From contig NZ_SPQT01000004.1 of the NCBI RefSeq assembly GCF_004571025.1, positions 1 through 64,000 on the forward strand: a stretch of DNA of 64,000 bases. Reading direction: 5' to 3'. Shown here piece by piece: positions 15,363 to 23,119 of the stretch (position 1 is the first letter of the stretch; each line of letters starts with the position of its first letter). A program made the position numbers and the translations under genes. Origin of the DNA: Bradyrhizobium niftali (GTDB lineage: Bacteria; Pseudomonadota; Alphaproteobacteria; Rhizobiales; Xanthobacteraceae). The notes under the pieces are model-generated. The model did no database searches. It had not been told where the DNA came from and saw only the letters and a list, made by a program, of their open reading frames with translations.

Positions 15363-17045
15363 ATGTTTGGAATGACCGGCCGCGCACTCGTTTGTGCGGC
15401 AGCAGGTGTAGGTGCGCTGGCGCTGACGACCTTGCTCGAATTATCGCCTGCGCGTGCGGAAATGCCCTTGGCCGCGAAGTGCAACGCGCTCGGCAACATC
15501 ACGCTCGATGACCGCATCGCCGGCTGCACCGCGATCATTCAGGCGGCGACGGCCATGCAGCAAAGCGTGACTGCTGCGTACTTTCGCCGTGCCATGCTTT
15601 ACCGCCAGAAAGGTGAGGCCGGCCTTGCGATCGCGGACTACAACCTGATCATCGAACGCGATCCGGGCAATCTGAACGCCCGTCTTCAGAGAGCTTTTGT
15701 GCAAGCCGAGAGGCGACAAACCGACGCTGCGCTTGCCGACTACGACAAGGTCATCGAGCTTGATCCCAAGGCTGTCTACGCCCGTTTGGGACGTGCCCGA
15801 ATCTACCAAGCCAAAGGAGATATGGTCCGCGCCATCGCCGACTATGATCAAGCCCTCCTGATCCATCCGGACAATGTCATAGCGCGTGTCGACCGAGGCC
15901 TCGCTTCCATCCGCAAGGGCGACCTGGATCGTGCCATGGCTGACTGTGACCGAGCGGTCGAGCTCAGCCCGCAAACCGGCGGTGGCCAGCTGTGTCGCGG
16001 TCGGGTCTACTTTGCCAGGGGCAACAAAGAACTCGCATTGGCCGAACTCGATCAAACCATGCAGATCAAGCCGAAGAGCCAGGAATTTTATTACTTTCGC
16101 GCAGAATCCTTCCTTCAATTGGACGAGTTCTCCCGCGCGTTCGCCGATTATGACCGGATCATCGAGCTCAACCCGCGGGGCCGAGCTGTCTACCTCTGCC
16201 GGGGTGTCGCCTATGCTCGAAAAGGCGACTACGACCGTGCCATTGCCGATTTCACCCAGGCCATTCAGCTGGCCCACCGAGATCGGGCAAGCCCAGGCGA
16301 TGAGACTCGTCAGATTGAAGGTCAAGTCGCCGATCCCGTTTCAGCGTCTGCCGATGGTGGGGCGACTGCGCTCGGCTGGGGGGACGGTCCTGCATTCCGC
16401 GCTCGGGGAACTGCGTACTCTGCAAGAGGAGACATTGATTTTGCTATCGCGGACTATGACGAGGCAATCCGTCTCGATCCCAGGGACAAGGTTGCCATCG
16501 GACTCCGCGCCAACGCGTACAAGGCCAAGGGGGACTTCGGCCGCTCGCTGGCGGACTACGATCAACTCGTGCAGCTCGATCCCCGGGATGCCCGCGCCTA
16601 CTTTCATCGTGCGAGGGTCTATTGGCAGAGCGCTTCGCTCGGCAACTCGTTGAGCGACCTGGACCAGGCGATACAGCTCGATCCAAAGAGCGCCTATCCG
16701 GTGTTATGGCGCGAAATTGTTGCAAGGCGCAGTGACCAGCCGAGCCAGCTGAGCGAGGCTGCAAAGCAGCTCGACGCGACGAAATGGCCGGCGCCGATCG
16801 TCAATCTCTTCCTTGGCACGATGACGCCGGAGCAAGTGCTCAGCGCGGCCGACGACGCCGACCCGGTGAAGAGAAAGGGGCAGGTCTGCGAGGCGAATTT
16901 CTATATTGCAGAGCGCGCACTTCAGAGCGGCTCCAGGGACGAGGCATTGAAGCTGTTCGAGCAGGCTGCAGCCGATTGCCCGAAGACCTTTATCGAGAAG
17001 CCGGCCGCAGACGTCGAGCTTGGCGCGCTGCGAGCGAGCCGCTGA
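15363..17045 (+). CDS. Exported tetratricopeptide-repeat protein
   Basis: A 560-residue protein with an N-terminal signal peptide (cleavage near SPARA-EM, residue 32) and about nine TPR units of the form AIADYD-AI-LDP, spread over residues 60-320 and 345-460. TPR superhelices scaffold protein-protein contacts; no enzyme domain is visible. The array is broken at about residues 305-345 by a Gly/Ala/Asp-rich insert (SPGDETRQIEG to ALGWGDG). The C-terminal 100 residues lack clear TPRs but keep two Cys. The protein is probably periplasmic and its partner is unknown. Confidence 0.8.
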   Translation: MFGMTGRALVCAAAGVGALALTTLLELSPARAEMPLAAKCNALGNITLDDRIAGCTAIIQAATAMQQSVTAAYFRRAMLYRQKGEAGLAIADYNLIIERDPGNLNARLQRAFVQAERRQTDAALADYDKVIELDPKAVYARLGRARIYQAKGDMVRAIADYDQALLIHPDNVIARVDRGLASIRKGDLDRAMADCDRAVELSPQTGGGQLCRGRVYFARGNKELALAELDQTMQIKPKSQEFYYFRAESFLQLDEFSRAFADYDRIIELNPRGRAVYLCRGVAYARKGDYDRAIADFTQAIQLAHRDRASPGDETRQIEGQVADPVSASADGGATALGWGDGPAFRARGTAYSARGDIDFAIADYDEAIRLDPRDKVAIGLRANAYKAKGDFGRSLADYDQLVQLDPRDARAYFHRARVYWQSASLGNSLSDLDQAIQLDPKSAYPVLWREIVARRSDQPSQLSEAAKQLDATKWPAPIVNLFLGTMTPEQVLSAADDADPVKRKGQVCEANFYIAERALQSGSRDEALKLFEQAAADCPKTFIEKPAADVELGALRASR

Positions 17046-17071
17046 TTGCTGTCAGGAATAGCCTCGTCGTC

Positions 17072-17202
17072 TCGTAGGGTCGGCAAAGCAACTTGTCCGC
17101 CGTAGCTCGAAGAGCGACGGCGGAAGCGTGCTCACCATGCGATCAGTAAAGTCGAGATAGAAATGGTGGGCACGGCGCTACGCGCCTTTGCCCACCCTAC
17201 GA
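17072..17202. repeat. Palindromic repeat TCGTAGGGT(G/C)GGCAAAG, copy 1
   Basis: Outer arms TCGTAGGGTCGGCAAAG and CTTTGCCCACCCTACGA face each other, with an inner pair CTCACCATGC/AATGGTGGGCACGGCGC. The right half is nearly identical to the right half of the copy at 21452-21550. It lies between convergent genes. Confidence 0.85.
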
Positions 17203-17213
17203 GATCCGGCCCA

Positions 17214-17966
17214 TCATCCACGCCCGAGTTGTACCTCGCGCTCCACCGCAATCCATGTCGCCCGCGCCACGGCGAGCAGCCTGCCGGCTTCATCATGCGC
17301 GGCGGCTTCGGCGGTGCGTTTGCGGCCGTCGCGGCCGGTGGGCCAGGCCGTGATGACGCAGCGGTCGCCGGGGCGCGGCCGCGCTTCGATCCGCGCTGAC
17401 ATTCGTCCGAGCAGGAGCGGGGCCTGGTCGAAGCTGTCGCTCTCCTGATTGTAGTTGCAGGCATAGCCGGTGGGACAATCGAGCGCCGACCAGAGAAATT
17501 CGCTGGCGATCAGGCCGTCCTCGGCGGCCAGATTCGCATCGGGCGTCCAGCTCGCCGCGAGAACGGCGTTCCGCGCGTGACGCCCGAGCGGTCCGGCGAA
17601 AATGCGCAGGCCGTCTCCCTTGGCCCTTGCAGGACCGCAGACGAAACATGTCGGCAGCGGATGCTCGTGCGGCTTGACCGGCGTCAGCAATTCGGCGGCG
17701 GTTGCCTCCTCGAAGCTGGCGGTCTCGATACGCGCAAGCTCGACGCTTGCCGCTCGCCCGATCGCGACGATTTTGGCACCGTCGCGAAGCTCCCATGTGC
17801 CGTCGTCGATCGCGACCGCGTCTAGCGGTGTGTCCAGCGGCGGCGGTGCGCGCAGCGTCACCTCCGCAGCCCCGGGAATGTGCCGGGCCAGCCGGCCGCA
17901 GACATAACCGCCGTTGCCGGAGTTCGGGGGACCGCAATAGCGCTGGTCGATGATGATCCGGGTCAT
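17214..17966 (-). CDS. Hotdog-fold thioesterase-like protein
   Basis: A 250-residue protein (MTRIIIDQRYCGPPNSGNGGYVCG) that looks like two hotdog-type halves. The N-terminal half has the segment GNGGYVCGRLARHI, and the middle has PTCFVCGPARAKGDGLRIFAG followed by LWSALDCPTGYAC, a layout seen in acyl-CoA thioesterase-like proteins. The exact reaction is unknown. It is the last gene of a three-gene minus-strand run starting with mddA, 32 bases after the oxidoreductase. The frame is open much further upstream, antisense to nothing real, so I start at the ATG at 17966. The hotdog assignment is moderate. Confidence 0.6.
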   Translation of the reverse strand: MTRIIIDQRYCGPPNSGNGGYVCGRLARHIPGAAEVTLRAPPPLDTPLDAVAIDDGTWELRDGAKIVAIGRAASVELARIETASFEEATAAELLTPVKPHEHPLPTCFVCGPARAKGDGLRIFAGPLGRHARNAVLAASWTPDANLAAEDGLIASEFLWSALDCPTGYACNYNQESDSFDQAPLLLGRMSARIEARPRPGDRCVITAWPTGRDGRKRTAEAAAHDEAGRLLAVARATWIAVEREVQLGRG

Positions 17967-17998
17967 CGGTTTTGTTCTCGCTTCCTCGTCGGCGCACT

Positions 17999-18976
17999 CT
18001 ACCTGATCTTGAGGACAATTCGTCCCTGAACCGTGCGATTGGCCACGGCGCGCATGGCGTCGCCAGCCTCCTCCAAAGGGAGGATGCGATCGATGTGCGG
18101 GCGGATCTGTCCGTCGGCCAGCAATCGCATCAGCTTGTCGTTCATGCGCGCGGCCTCCGCGGAAAACCTCTCCGCCCAGGCGCCGGCGAAGACGCCGATG
18201 ATGGAATAGTTCTTCAGCAGCGGCAGGTTCATGGGGAGCTGTGGAATCTCGCCGCTGGTGAAGCCGATCGGCATCAGCCGTCCGCCCCACTTCATCAGCC
18301 GCGCCAGCTGCTCGAAGACCGCGCCACCGACATTGTCGAAGCCGACATCGATGCCGTTTCCCGATGTGATCGACTTGATCCGGTCGCGCAGGTCTTCGCT
18401 GCGATAGTTGACGACGTCGCTGGCCCCATAACCACGCACCAGGGCGGCCCTGTCGTCGGAGCCGATCCCGGCGACGACGTGCAGGCCGAGATGGCGGCCG
18501 AGGTCGACGGCGGCGAGCCCAACGCCGCCGGCAGCGCCGGTGACGAACATGGTTTCGCCGCGTCGCGCCCGTGCGCGCTCGACCAGCGCGTAATAGGCCG
18601 TGCCGTAATTGTGCAGGACCGTCGCCGCTGCCGCGAACGCGACGCCATCGGGCAGACGCACGCTCTTCGATTCCTTGGCGGTCATCCGTTCGGCGTAGCC
18701 GCCGGTCCAGCTGCTGCACGCGACGCGATCGCCGGGGGCGAATGTCGTCACCTCGTCGCCGACCGCGACGACGATGCCGGATGCTTCCGTGCCGGGCACG
18801 AAGGGCGTCGGCGGCCGCATCTGGTAGAGGCCCGAGACCATCAACTGGTCCATGAAGCTCACAGACGCAGCGTGGACGTCGATGAGGATCTCGTCGGCGG
18901 CGGGCCTCGGCTCGTCGATCTCACCGAGGCGCAGATCCGCAGGGCCGGTGAACGAGCTGCACAGAACCGCTTTCAT
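17999..18976 (-). CDS. Zinc-independent quinone oxidoreductase (MDR family)
   Basis: A 325-residue medium-chain dehydrogenase/reductase of the NADPH:quinone oxidoreductase type. It has a GroES-like N-terminal domain (GTEASGIVVAVGDEVTTFAPGDRV) and a Rossmann domain with VTGAAGGVGLAAVDLGRHLG. No zinc-ligand cysteine pattern is seen. The C-terminus PLEEAGDAMRAV..GRIVLK is typical. The start ATG (18976) overlaps the mddA stop by four bases, so the two genes are translationally coupled. Its substrate is unknown; the context suggests a product related to methylated sulfur compounds or a detoxification role, which is inference. Confidence 0.85.
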   Translation of the reverse strand: MKAVLCSSFTGPADLRLGEIDEPRPAADEILIDVHAASVSFMDQLMVSGLYQMRPPTPFVPGTEASGIVVAVGDEVTTFAPGDRVACSSWTGGYAERMTAKESKSVRLPDGVAFAAAATVLHNYGTAYYALVERARARRGETMFVTGAAGGVGLAAVDLGRHLGLHVVAGIGSDDRAALVRGYGASDVVNYRSEDLRDRIKSITSGNGIDVGFDNVGGAVFEQLARLMKWGGRLMPIGFTSGEIPQLPMNLPLLKNYSIIGVFAGAWAERFSAEAARMNDKLMRLLADGQIRPHIDRILPLEEAGDAMRAVANRTVQGRIVLKIR

Positions 18977-19764
18977 CTGGGCGCTCCAACGGGTCGAGGC
19001 GACGGCCGATCGTCCCCCCGGCGGCGGCCGAAAAGGCGCGGCACCAGCATGGGAACGCGGCGGCGATAGTCCTCGTAGGTCGCGCCGAACTCGGCGATCA
19101 GATCCCGCTCCTCGAACTGCAAGGCGAGCAGGATGTAGGCCGTGTTCGCGATCGCGAACAGCAAATGGCCGGCGGTCATCGCAGGCGTCGCCCAGAACGC
19201 AAGCAGGAATCCCAGCATGAGCGGATGCCGCACGATCTTGTAGAGCAGCGGCGTCCTGAAGGACTGACCCGATATCTCGGTCCCGCGGAATGCGACGAAA
19301 GCCTGACGCAGTCCGAACAGATCGAAATGATCGATCATGTGGGTCGAGGCAAACGCGATCAGCCAGCCGAGCCAATGCACCACGATCAGCAGCCAGGCCG
19401 CGATTCCGCTCGTTTGCCAGATCGGCGTCGGGATCGGACGCCACTGCCAGAACAGCAGCAGGAGGATCAGGCTGGAGAGCAACACATAGGTGCTGCGCTG
19501 GCAGGCGACGGGAAGGAATTTGCCCCACCATCGCTTGAAGGCCGGCCGCGCCATGACGCTGTGCTGGATGGCAAACAGGCTCATCAGCAGAAGGTTGACG
19601 AGGATGGCCTCGCTCACATTCGTGGGGCTGCCGACGTCGATCGACTTGTCGATCGACTTGGGCACGACATAATTGCCGACGAAACCGAGCGCGTAGAGAA
19701 ATGAGACCGTGAACACGGCATAGCTCACGATGGCGTAGAGCAGGATCGGGAGACGCGCGAACAT
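18973..19764 (-). CDS. mddA: Methanethiol S-methyltransferase (MddA-like)
   Basis: MddA methylates methanethiol with S-adenosylmethionine to give dimethyl sulfide. The 263-residue membrane protein has about five to six hydrophobic segments and the isoprenylcysteine-methyltransferase-like C-terminal SAM site: RHPLMLGFLLAFW (179-191), the helix ALQFEERDLIAEFG and YRRRVPMLVP. The N-terminal block AIQHSVMARPAFKRWW (65-80) is typical of MddA and distinguishes it from plain ICMT or NnrU proteins. MddA homologues with activity are known from bradyrhizobia. It heads the operon with the quinone oxidoreductase and the hotdog-like gene, and is divergent from a SARP-type regulator 139 bases away. Confidence 0.75.
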   Translation of the reverse strand: MFARLPILLYAIVSYAVFTVSFLYALGFVGNYVVPKSIDKSIDVGSPTNVSEAILVNLLLMSLFAIQHSVMARPAFKRWWGKFLPVACQRSTYVLLSSLILLLLFWQWRPIPTPIWQTSGIAAWLLIVVHWLGWLIAFASTHMIDHFDLFGLRQAFVAFRGTEISGQSFRTPLLYKIVRHPLMLGFLLAFWATPAMTAGHLLFAIANTAYILLALQFEERDLIAEFGATYEDYRRRVPMLVPRLFGRRRGDDRPSPRPVGAPR

Positions 19765-19903
19765 GTTTTTTCCTATTGTGCTGGTGGCGGCAGTGCCGCA
19801 TGCAGGAGCCTCAATCGCTCGCTGGCGAGCCGGCTCGATCTGACCCGACTGTTATCGCTGGACCGTCCCCTGTGCGTCCCCCGGCCGGGGAGGGAGGATT
19901 TCC

Positions 19904-21457
19904 ATGACGGCCTTCTCGCTGGGAACATTCGGGTTCCCCGAGGTCCATGCCGACGACCGCCCGATCAAGCTGGCCTTACGCAAAGGGCTTGCGCTGCTGG
20001 TCTATCTAGCGGAGGCCAAGGGCGCTGTGGCGCGGGACGTCGTGGCCACGCTGCTGTGGCCGGAGAGCCCCGGCGAGACCGGCCGTGCGCGCTTGCGGCG
20101 GCTGCTTCATCGCATCGAGCAGACGCTCGGCCAGGCGGTTTTCGAGACTGACCGCAGCAGCGTGCGATGGTCTCCGGCGCTCGAGTTGAAGGTCGACACG
20201 CATCTGTTCGAGGACGCCTGCGACCGCGGCGACTTTGAGCAGGCCTGCCAGATTTACCGGAGTGACTTCCTGGCCGGCTTCGCGCTGGACGACTGTTCCG
20301 AATTCGACGAATGGGCATTCTTCCGCTGTGAGGCGCTGCGGGGACGGCTCATGCACGCGCTGGAGCGTCTGGTGCAGGACAAGAATGCCGCCGGCGAGCA
20401 TTTTGCCGCGACCGCGCATGCGGGACGTCTGGTCGAGCTCGATCCGCTGAGCGAGGTGTATGGCCGGCATCTGATCCGCAGCCTGCTGCTGGCCGGCGAC
20501 CGAAGCGCGGCTGAGCGGCACCACGCCGCGCTGACAGAGCGGCTGCGCGACGAACTCGGGGTCGCGCCGGAAGCCGAGACCGAGGCGCTGATGAGCCCTG
20601 CGGCGGGGTCGCTTGACGTTCCGGCGACGCGCTACGTCAAGGGCGTGGGCGTACACCTCGCATATCAGACCTATGGCAGCGGCCCGCTCGATATCCTGGT
20701 CATGCCCGGCTTCGTGTCGCATGTGGAGCGCGCCTGGGAGCATCCCGCGAGCCGGACGTTTCTGGCGTCGTTGATGAAGCTCGGGCGGCTGATCGTGTTC
20801 GATCGCCGCGGCATCGGGCTGTCCGACCGGGTCGGATCTGCCCCCGGCATCGACGTCACCGCGGAAGATATCGGCACAGTCCTGCGCGCGGCGAATGCGC
20901 GCCGCGTCGTGCTGTTTGGCGCGTCCGAATGCGGGCCGGCCTGCATCAGATTCGCGGTCGATGAACAGCGCCTGGTGGCCGGCCTCATCCTGTTCGGCGC
21001 GCTGGCGAAGGGCTGCTGGTCACCGGACTATCCGCACGCGCTGCGCGCCAGCCAGTATGACGCCTGGCGCCAGCATCTCGTCGCGCAATGGGGCGGCCCG
21101 GTCGGAATCGAGACCTTCGCGCCGAGCCTTGCCGGTGATCCGCAGGCGCGCGCCTGGTGGGCCGGGCTATTGCGCGCGGCCTCCAGCCCCGGCGGCATCT
21201 CCGCCGTGCTCGAGGCGTTTCGCGATGCCGACGTACGACACCTTCTGGCGCAGATCGCCGTGCCGACGCTGGTGCTGCACCGGCGGGGTGACCAGGCGGT
21301 GCGGATCGCGGCCGGCCGCGACATGGCGAGCCGGATCAAGGGCGCGGAATTCGTCGAGTTGGACGGCAACGATCACTGGTTCTTTGCCGGCGATCGGGGG
21401 CCGGTGCTGGAGGCGATCAGGGGATTTATGGAGGGGTTGCGGAAGCGCACTTCGTAG
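19904..21457 (+). CDS. SARP/BTAD transcriptional regulator fused to an alpha/beta hydrolase
   Basis: Residues 1-95 form an OmpR-like winged helix of the SARP type (AVARDVVATLLWPES, RARLRRLLHRIEQTLG). Residues 97-225 form the bacterial transcriptional activator domain (VDTHLFEDACDRGD, GFALDDCSEFDEW, LDPLSEVYGRHLIRSLLLAGDRSAA). Residues 240-515 form an alpha/beta hydrolase with DRRGIGLSDR and a C-terminal DGNDHWFF. The nucleophile elbow reads GASECG (339-344); the usual motif is GASEGG, so one glycine is cysteine here. A hydrolase domain attached to a regulator may serve as a ligand sensor. The ATG follows GGGAGGGAGGA. The stop codon TAG is supplied by the adjacent repeat. It probably regulates the divergent mddA operon. 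Confidence 0.85.
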   Translation: MTAFSLGTFGFPEVHADDRPIKLALRKGLALLVYLAEAKGAVARDVVATLLWPESPGETGRARLRRLLHRIEQTLGQAVFETDRSSVRWSPALELKVDTHLFEDACDRGDFEQACQIYRSDFLAGFALDDCSEFDEWAFFRCEALRGRLMHALERLVQDKNAAGEHFAATAHAGRLVELDPLSEVYGRHLIRSLLLAGDRSAAERHHAALTERLRDELGVAPEAETEALMSPAAGSLDVPATRYVKGVGVHLAYQTYGSGPLDILVMPGFVSHVERAWEHPASRTFLASLMKLGRLIVFDRRGIGLSDRVGSAPGIDVTAEDIGTVLRAANARRVVLFGASECGPACIRFAVDEQRLVAGLILFGALAKGCWSPDYPHALRASQYDAWRQHLVAQWGGPVGIETFAPSLAGDPQARAWWAGLLRAASSPGGISAVLEAFRDADVRHLLAQIAVPTLVLHRRGDQAVRIAAGRDMASRIKGAEFVELDGNDHWFFAGDRGPVLEAIRGFMEGLRKRTS

Positions 21458-21550
21458 GGTGGGCAAAGCGAAAGCGTGCCCACCATGTCGTTCGACGCGG
21501 CTGAGAGATTATGGTGGGCACGGCGCGACGCGCCTTTGCCCACCCTACGA
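21452..21550. repeat. Palindromic repeat TCGTAGGGTGGGCAAAG, copy 2
   Basis: Arms TCGTAGGGTGGGCAAAG and CTTTGCCCACCCTACGA are exact complements, with inner arms GTGCCCACCAT/ATGGTGGGCAC. The left arm overlaps the end of the SARP-hydrolase gene and provides its stop codon. The family also occurs at 17072-17202, and a relative is at 2900-2958. Confidence 0.88.
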
Positions 21551-21557
21551 AATCTTC

Positions 21558-21627
21558 GTAGCCCGGATGGAGCGAAGCGCAATCCGGGACAGTGTCCCCG
21601 CATTCCGCTCCGCTCCATGCGGGCTAC
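21558..21627. repeat. Palindromic repeat GTAGCCCGGATGGAGCG
   Basis: The segment begins GTAGCCCGGATGGAGCGAAG and ends CTCCATGCGGGCTAC, a common intergenic palindrome in bradyrhizobia. It abuts the previous repeat and lies just beyond the TetR gene stop. A related copy is at 39978-40097. Confidence 0.8.
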
Positions 21628-21640
21628 AAGATCACAGCGT

Positions 21641-22294
21641 TCACACCGCCTCGAGCTGATCCGCCGCGCGCTTCTTCTTCGTCTTGGACTGGCTGAGCAG
21701 GGGGCCTGCCGTGAGCGCGGCCGTATCCGCCACGCCCGGGTCGCGCGAGATCATCGCGGCGACGATCGCGCCGTCGATGATGAGGCCAAGCTGGTGCGCG
21801 AGCACTGCCGGCTCGCTCGATCCGAGCTCGCCGGCGAGCTTCTCGATGTGGCCGAGCACGATCTTCTTGTGCTTCAGCGCGATGTTGCGGAACTGCTTGG
21901 CGTCCTTGTCGTGCTCGCCGACGGCGTTGATGAAGGGGCAGCCGTAGAAGCGCTCCTCCGCGAACCAGCTCTTCAGCGCCGGGAAGATGCGCGTCAGTTT
22001 CGCCTGCGCGTCGCCGCCGCCTTGCTCCATGGCGCCGATGAACCATTCGCGCCACTGCTTGCCTTCGCTCTCCAGCACCGCGTTGACGAGATTGGTCTTG
22101 GAGCCGAACAATTTGTAAAGGGTGGTCTTCGCCGTGCCGGCTTCCTCGATGATCGCGTCGATGCCGGTGGCGTTGATGCCGTTCTTGCAGAACAGATGCG
22201 TCGCGGCGCTCAAGAGGCGCCCGCGCGCGGACTCGTCCTCGCCAGCACCGGCGTGGGGCGAATTGGATGTCTTCTTCGATGACGTCTTTGCCAT
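21641..22294 (-). CDS. TetR family transcriptional regulator
   Basis: A 217-residue repressor-type protein. The N-terminal helix-turn-helix spans about residues 25-70 (RLLSAATHLFCKNGINATGIDAIIEEAGTAK, TTLYKLFGSK). The C-terminal ligand domain contains WFAEERFYGCPFINAVGEHDK, a block shared with TetR members near OsmC or peroxide-related genes. A Lys/Arg-rich tail precedes the stop. It is divergent from the osmC-like gene, and the palindrome ACCGTTCGGT in the shared region is its likely operator. It probably represses the osmC-ACAD-rhodanese operon. Confidence 0.88.
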   Translation of the reverse strand: MAKTSSKKTSNSPHAGAGEDESARGRLLSAATHLFCKNGINATGIDAIIEEAGTAKTTLYKLFGSKTNLVNAVLESEGKQWREWFIGAMEQGGGDAQAKLTRIFPALKSWFAEERFYGCPFINAVGEHDKDAKQFRNIALKHKKIVLGHIEKLAGELGSSEPAVLAHQLGLIIDGAIVAAMISRDPGVADTAALTAGPLLSQSKTKKKRAADQLEAV

Positions 22295-22469
22295 GAGTCC
22301 AAACTTACCCGCAGCCGCGCCGCATCAGCAAGCCGCATCTGTTCCGCGCTGAAAAGATTCGCAAAGCGCACCCCATCTGCATCGCCTTTGGGCAAGCGGC
22401 CGCTGATCAATCCGCAGGCAGCGATCGCTAAGCGGCTCCAATGCTTCGCAATTTGCTTTTGGCCGTCTG

Positions 22470-22484
22470 TGGCACGCTCCATGC
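22470..22484 (+). promoter_or_regulatory. Sigma-54 (RpoN) promoter of the osmC operon
   Basis: TGGCACGCTCCATGC has a perfect -24 element TGGCACG, the invariant GG-N10-GC spacing and a -12 element (ATGC) one base from consensus TTGC. It is almost identical to the sigma-54 promoter before the cyanate transporter at 27368-27382. The predicted start of transcription falls at about 22495, 47 bases before the osmC ATG. Confidence 0.72.
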
Positions 22485-22494
22485 AAGGAAACAG

Positions 22495-22504
22495 ACCGTT
22501 CGGT
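22495..22504. promoter_or_regulatory. TetR-type operator overlapping the osmC transcription start
   Basis: ACCGTTCGGT is a perfect dyad inside GACCGTTCGGTAT, resembling known TetR-family operators of the GACCG-NN-CGGTC type. It sits on the predicted start site of the sigma-54 promoter and between the divergent TetR and osmC-like genes. Repression by the neighbouring TetR protein is inferred. Confidence 0.55.
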
Positions 22505-22541
22505 ATCCTGCCGATTTCCTCGGCTGCCAGGGAGAAAACTG

Positions 22542-23084
22542 ATGACTGCCGTCGTTCAAAAGACAGTGCTGACGGGTTGCCTCGCGCCCATCGACAAGAA
22601 TGGGCTCGAGCAATTGATCGCGAGCGGCAAGGCCAATCCGAAGGTCGTCAAGACCTTGAAGTGCAAGACGGTCGCGGAAGGCAAGTTTCGCCACGCCAAC
22701 TACATCCGCAACCTGCCGCCCTACATCGTCGACGAGCCGCCGGGCCTTCTGGGTGACGATACCGCGCCCAATCCGTCGGAAGCCTCGCTCGCCGCGCTCG
22801 GCTCCTGCCTTGCGGTCGGCCTGCACGCCAACGCCGTGCATCGCGGCTGGATCGTCAACAAGCTCGAGCTCGAGCTCGAAGGCGACCTCAACATCACGGC
22901 CGTGTGGGGTACCGGCGATGTCTCCGACAAGCCGGTCGGCTTCACCGACGTGCGCGTCAAGGTCGACATGGAGTGCGAAGGCATCTCGCAGGACGAGATC
23001 AACGCGCTGGTCGCCCATGTGAAGAAATGGTCGCCGGTCGCCAACACCTTCACCCGCCCGGTCAATCTCGAGGTCGGCATCTAG
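22542..23084 (+). CDS. OsmC family protein
   Basis: A 180-residue OsmC/Ohr-fold protein. The family detoxifies organic hydroperoxides through a Cys pair or binds small ligands. Visible blocks are PPGLLGDDTAPNPSEASLAALGSCLAVGLHANA, with the helix cysteine in GSC, and the C-terminal GISQDEINALVAHVKKWSPVANTFTRP. Only one of the two expected redox cysteines is in the normal place (GSCL); the second lies elsewhere or is absent, as in many OsmC-like proteins that are not peroxidases. It is the first gene of an operon with an acyl-CoA-dehydrogenase-like and a rhodanese gene. Confidence 0.85.
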   Translation: MTAVVQKTVLTGCLAPIDKNGLEQLIASGKANPKVVKTLKCKTVAEGKFRHANYIRNLPPYIVDEPPGLLGDDTAPNPSEASLAALGSCLAVGLHANAVHRGWIVNKLELELEGDLNITAVWGTGDVSDKPVGFTDVRVKVDMECEGISQDEINALVAHVKKWSPVANTFTRPVNLEVGI

Positions 23085-23119
23085 GCTGACGGCAACAGGA
23101 CAAGGTGCGGGAGACGATC

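Noticed and set aside
17967..19801. Long N-terminal extensions of the hotdog-like and quinone oxidoreductase frames
   Set aside because: The extended parts are out-of-frame readings of neighbouring genes; internal ATG codons give proper family starts.
22300..22420. Search for a TACGAA-type enhancer before the osmC sigma-54 promoter
   Set aside because: ATTCGCAAAGCG and CTTCGCAATTTGC have some resemblance but do not match the dyad at 27278-27310.
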